Of a DNA stretch of 6,879 nucleotides, positions 5,924 to 6,879 are shown piece after piece; position 1 is the first letter of the stretch; each line of letters begins with the position of its first letter. The stretch is from Bacteroidia bacterium (GTDB lineage Bacteria > Bacteroidota > Bacteroidia > Flavobacteriales > Flavobacteriaceae), in NCBI GenBank assembly GCA_030429325.1, contig JAUICT010000108.1:1-6879 (forward strand), read 5' to 3'. Both the position numbers and the translations under genes were made by a program. The notes under the pieces were generated by a model. The model was not told the DNA's origin. It was given only the letters and a program-made list of their open reading frames with translations, and did no database searches.

Positions 5924-6879
5924 TATATATTTCCTTTTTTAAGTTCTTGAACAGCATGGTTTGCCGCTCTTGCAGTAAATGCCATATAAGTCAATGATGG
6001 GTTTACGCAACTAGCTGAGGTCATAAACGCTCCATCAGTAACATAAACATTCTTACAGGCGTGTACTTGGTTGTTTCCATTGACCACGGAAGTTTTTGGA
6101 TCACGACCCATACGTGCGGTACCCATTTCATGGATGCCCAACCCTATGGCATAAGGATTGTCATAAGGTGTAATGTCCCTTGCCCCTGCTTTTTCAAGCA
6201 TTTGTACCGCTTGATCCTGCATATCTTTACGCATGTTCAGCTCGTTCTGCTGAATTTCAGCATCAAAAGTAACGGTTGGAAGCCCCCATTGATCCTTCTT
6301 GTCATAGTCCAAGGTCATTTTGTTGTCATGATAGGGAAGAATCTCACCAAAGGCCAACATGTTCATCGTCCAGCCACCGGGGGTAAGAACAGCATCTTTA
6401 TAGTCTTTGCCAAATGTAGCTTCGGCTACCAACTCTTCGTAATTTCCTCTTCCGGCTCCACCTTGATAGCCATACCCACGCGTAAAATCTTTCATGTCGG
6501 AATCACCTCCAAGGTTTCTGAATCGGGGTACATAGATGCCGTTGGGTTTCCTGCCTTTATAATATTTGTCTTCGAACCCATCGAATTTGCCACTGGCCCC
6601 TACCAAAAAGTGGTGGTCCATTATGTTGTGTCCCAGTTCACCGGAGTCGTTGCCCAATCCATTTTCGAACCTATCGGATTTGGATTGCATCAAAATAGAT
6701 GTAGAAGCAATGGCAGAGGCACAAAGGAAAATAACTTTGGCCTTGAACTCAAACTCTTCCTTGGTCTCCCTATCTATGACTTTGACCCCTGTTGCTTTTT
6801 TGGTATTGGGGTCATAGATGATTTCATGCACAATGGAATCAGGTCTAAGGGTCATGTTCCCTGTTCTTTCTGCAGCGGG
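5923..6879 (-). CDS. GMC-family FAD oxidoreductase, large subunit (5' end cut by window)
   Basis: This is the C-terminal 318 residues of a glucose-methanol-choline family flavoprotein, which oxidises a sugar or alcohol hydroxyl with FAD. The frame is open to the edge: eight codons precede the internal Met at 6855, so that Met is not the start. About 200-250 residues, including the N-terminal FAD-binding GxGxxG, lie outside. Visible signatures are the FAD-domain strand KVIFLCASAIAST, and the C-terminal domain HEMGTARMG (catalytic His codon 6130-6132) and CVNPSLTYMA (Asn codon 6001-6003), the His/Asn pair used in pyranose-oxidase-like and gluconate-dehydrogenase-like members. The adjacent overlapping subunit 3 gene supports a two-subunit dehydrogenase with Tat-dependent export of the complex. 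The substrate is unknown; glucoside 3-dehydrogenase or gluconate/sorbose dehydrogenase-type activities are possibilities. No cytochrome c electron-acceptor gene is visible. Confidence 0.93.
   Translation of the reverse strand, partial: PAAERTGNMTLRPDSIVHEIIYDPNTKKATGVKVIDRETKEEFEFKAKVIFLCASAIASTSILMQSKSDRFENGLGNDSGELGHNIMDHHFLVGASGKFDGFEDKYYKGRKPNGIYVPRFRNLGGDSDMKDFTRGYGYQGGAGRGNYEELVAEATFGKDYKDAVLTPGGWTMNMLAFGEILPYHDNKMTLDYDKKDQWGLPTVTFDAEIQQNELNMRKDMQDQAVQMLEKAGARDITPYDNPYAIGLGIHEMGTARMGRDPKTSVVNGNNQVHACKNVYVTDGAFMTSASCVNPSLTYMAFTARAANHAVQELKKGNI
5931..5940 (-). promoter_or_regulatory. Ribosome binding site of the subunit 3 gene
   Basis: On the minus strand AAAAAAGGAA ends 7 nt before the ATG at 5923, inside the end of the GMC coding region. 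It is the clearest Shine-Dalgarno in the window and fixes the subunit 3 start, with translation coupled to the upstream GMC gene. Confidence 0.6.

Overview
The window looks like a chromosomal segment of a Bacteroidota bacterium, most likely a flavobacterium. The grounds are AT-rich intergenic DNA, start codons mostly without Shine-Dalgarno sequences, -7 boxes of the TAnnTTTG type, a LytTR response regulator, an nrdB-nrdA pair encoding a eukaryote-like class I ribonucleotide reductase, and a GMC oxidoreductase paired with a Tat-exported subunit-3 lipoprotein. The genus cannot be fixed from this sequence.

Left part (1-1291). A LytTR-family response regulator runs leftward off the window edge. 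It is divergent from a 44-residue single-pass membrane protein gene running rightward. The shared intergenic region holds two mirror-image pairs of direct repeats that fit the published LytTR operator. In each pair the 9-bp half-sites start 21 bp apart, and each pair stands 32-33 nt upstream of a Bacteroidota-type -7 box facing the adjacent gene. Between the pairs lie two further dyads. The reading is that the regulator controls both itself and the small membrane protein. The small gene is followed by about 225 nt with no convincing gene and then a strong rho-independent terminator.

Centre (1292-5195). A good TTGACA-N17-TAATAA promoter precedes nrdB (radical-carrying beta subunit), followed by nrdA (catalytic alpha subunit). 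The 131-nt gap between them contains a small hairpin and a perfect 20-bp palindrome that may be an operator. Together the two proteins form an apparently complete aerobic class I ribonucleotide reductase that makes dNTP precursors. A terminator closes nrdA.

Right part (5196-6879). A second terminator closes the convergent leftward operon: a GMC-family FAD oxidoreductase (its start lies outside the window) overlapping by one base a gluconate-2-dehydrogenase-subunit-3-like protein with a twin-arginine lipoprotein signal. The pair probably works in the periplasm or at the membrane surface on a sugar or polyol that cannot be named from sequence.

No CRISPR array, insertion sequence, tRNA, rRNA or defence system is visible. 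The most novel-looking part is the LytTR control region and the small membrane protein it faces.
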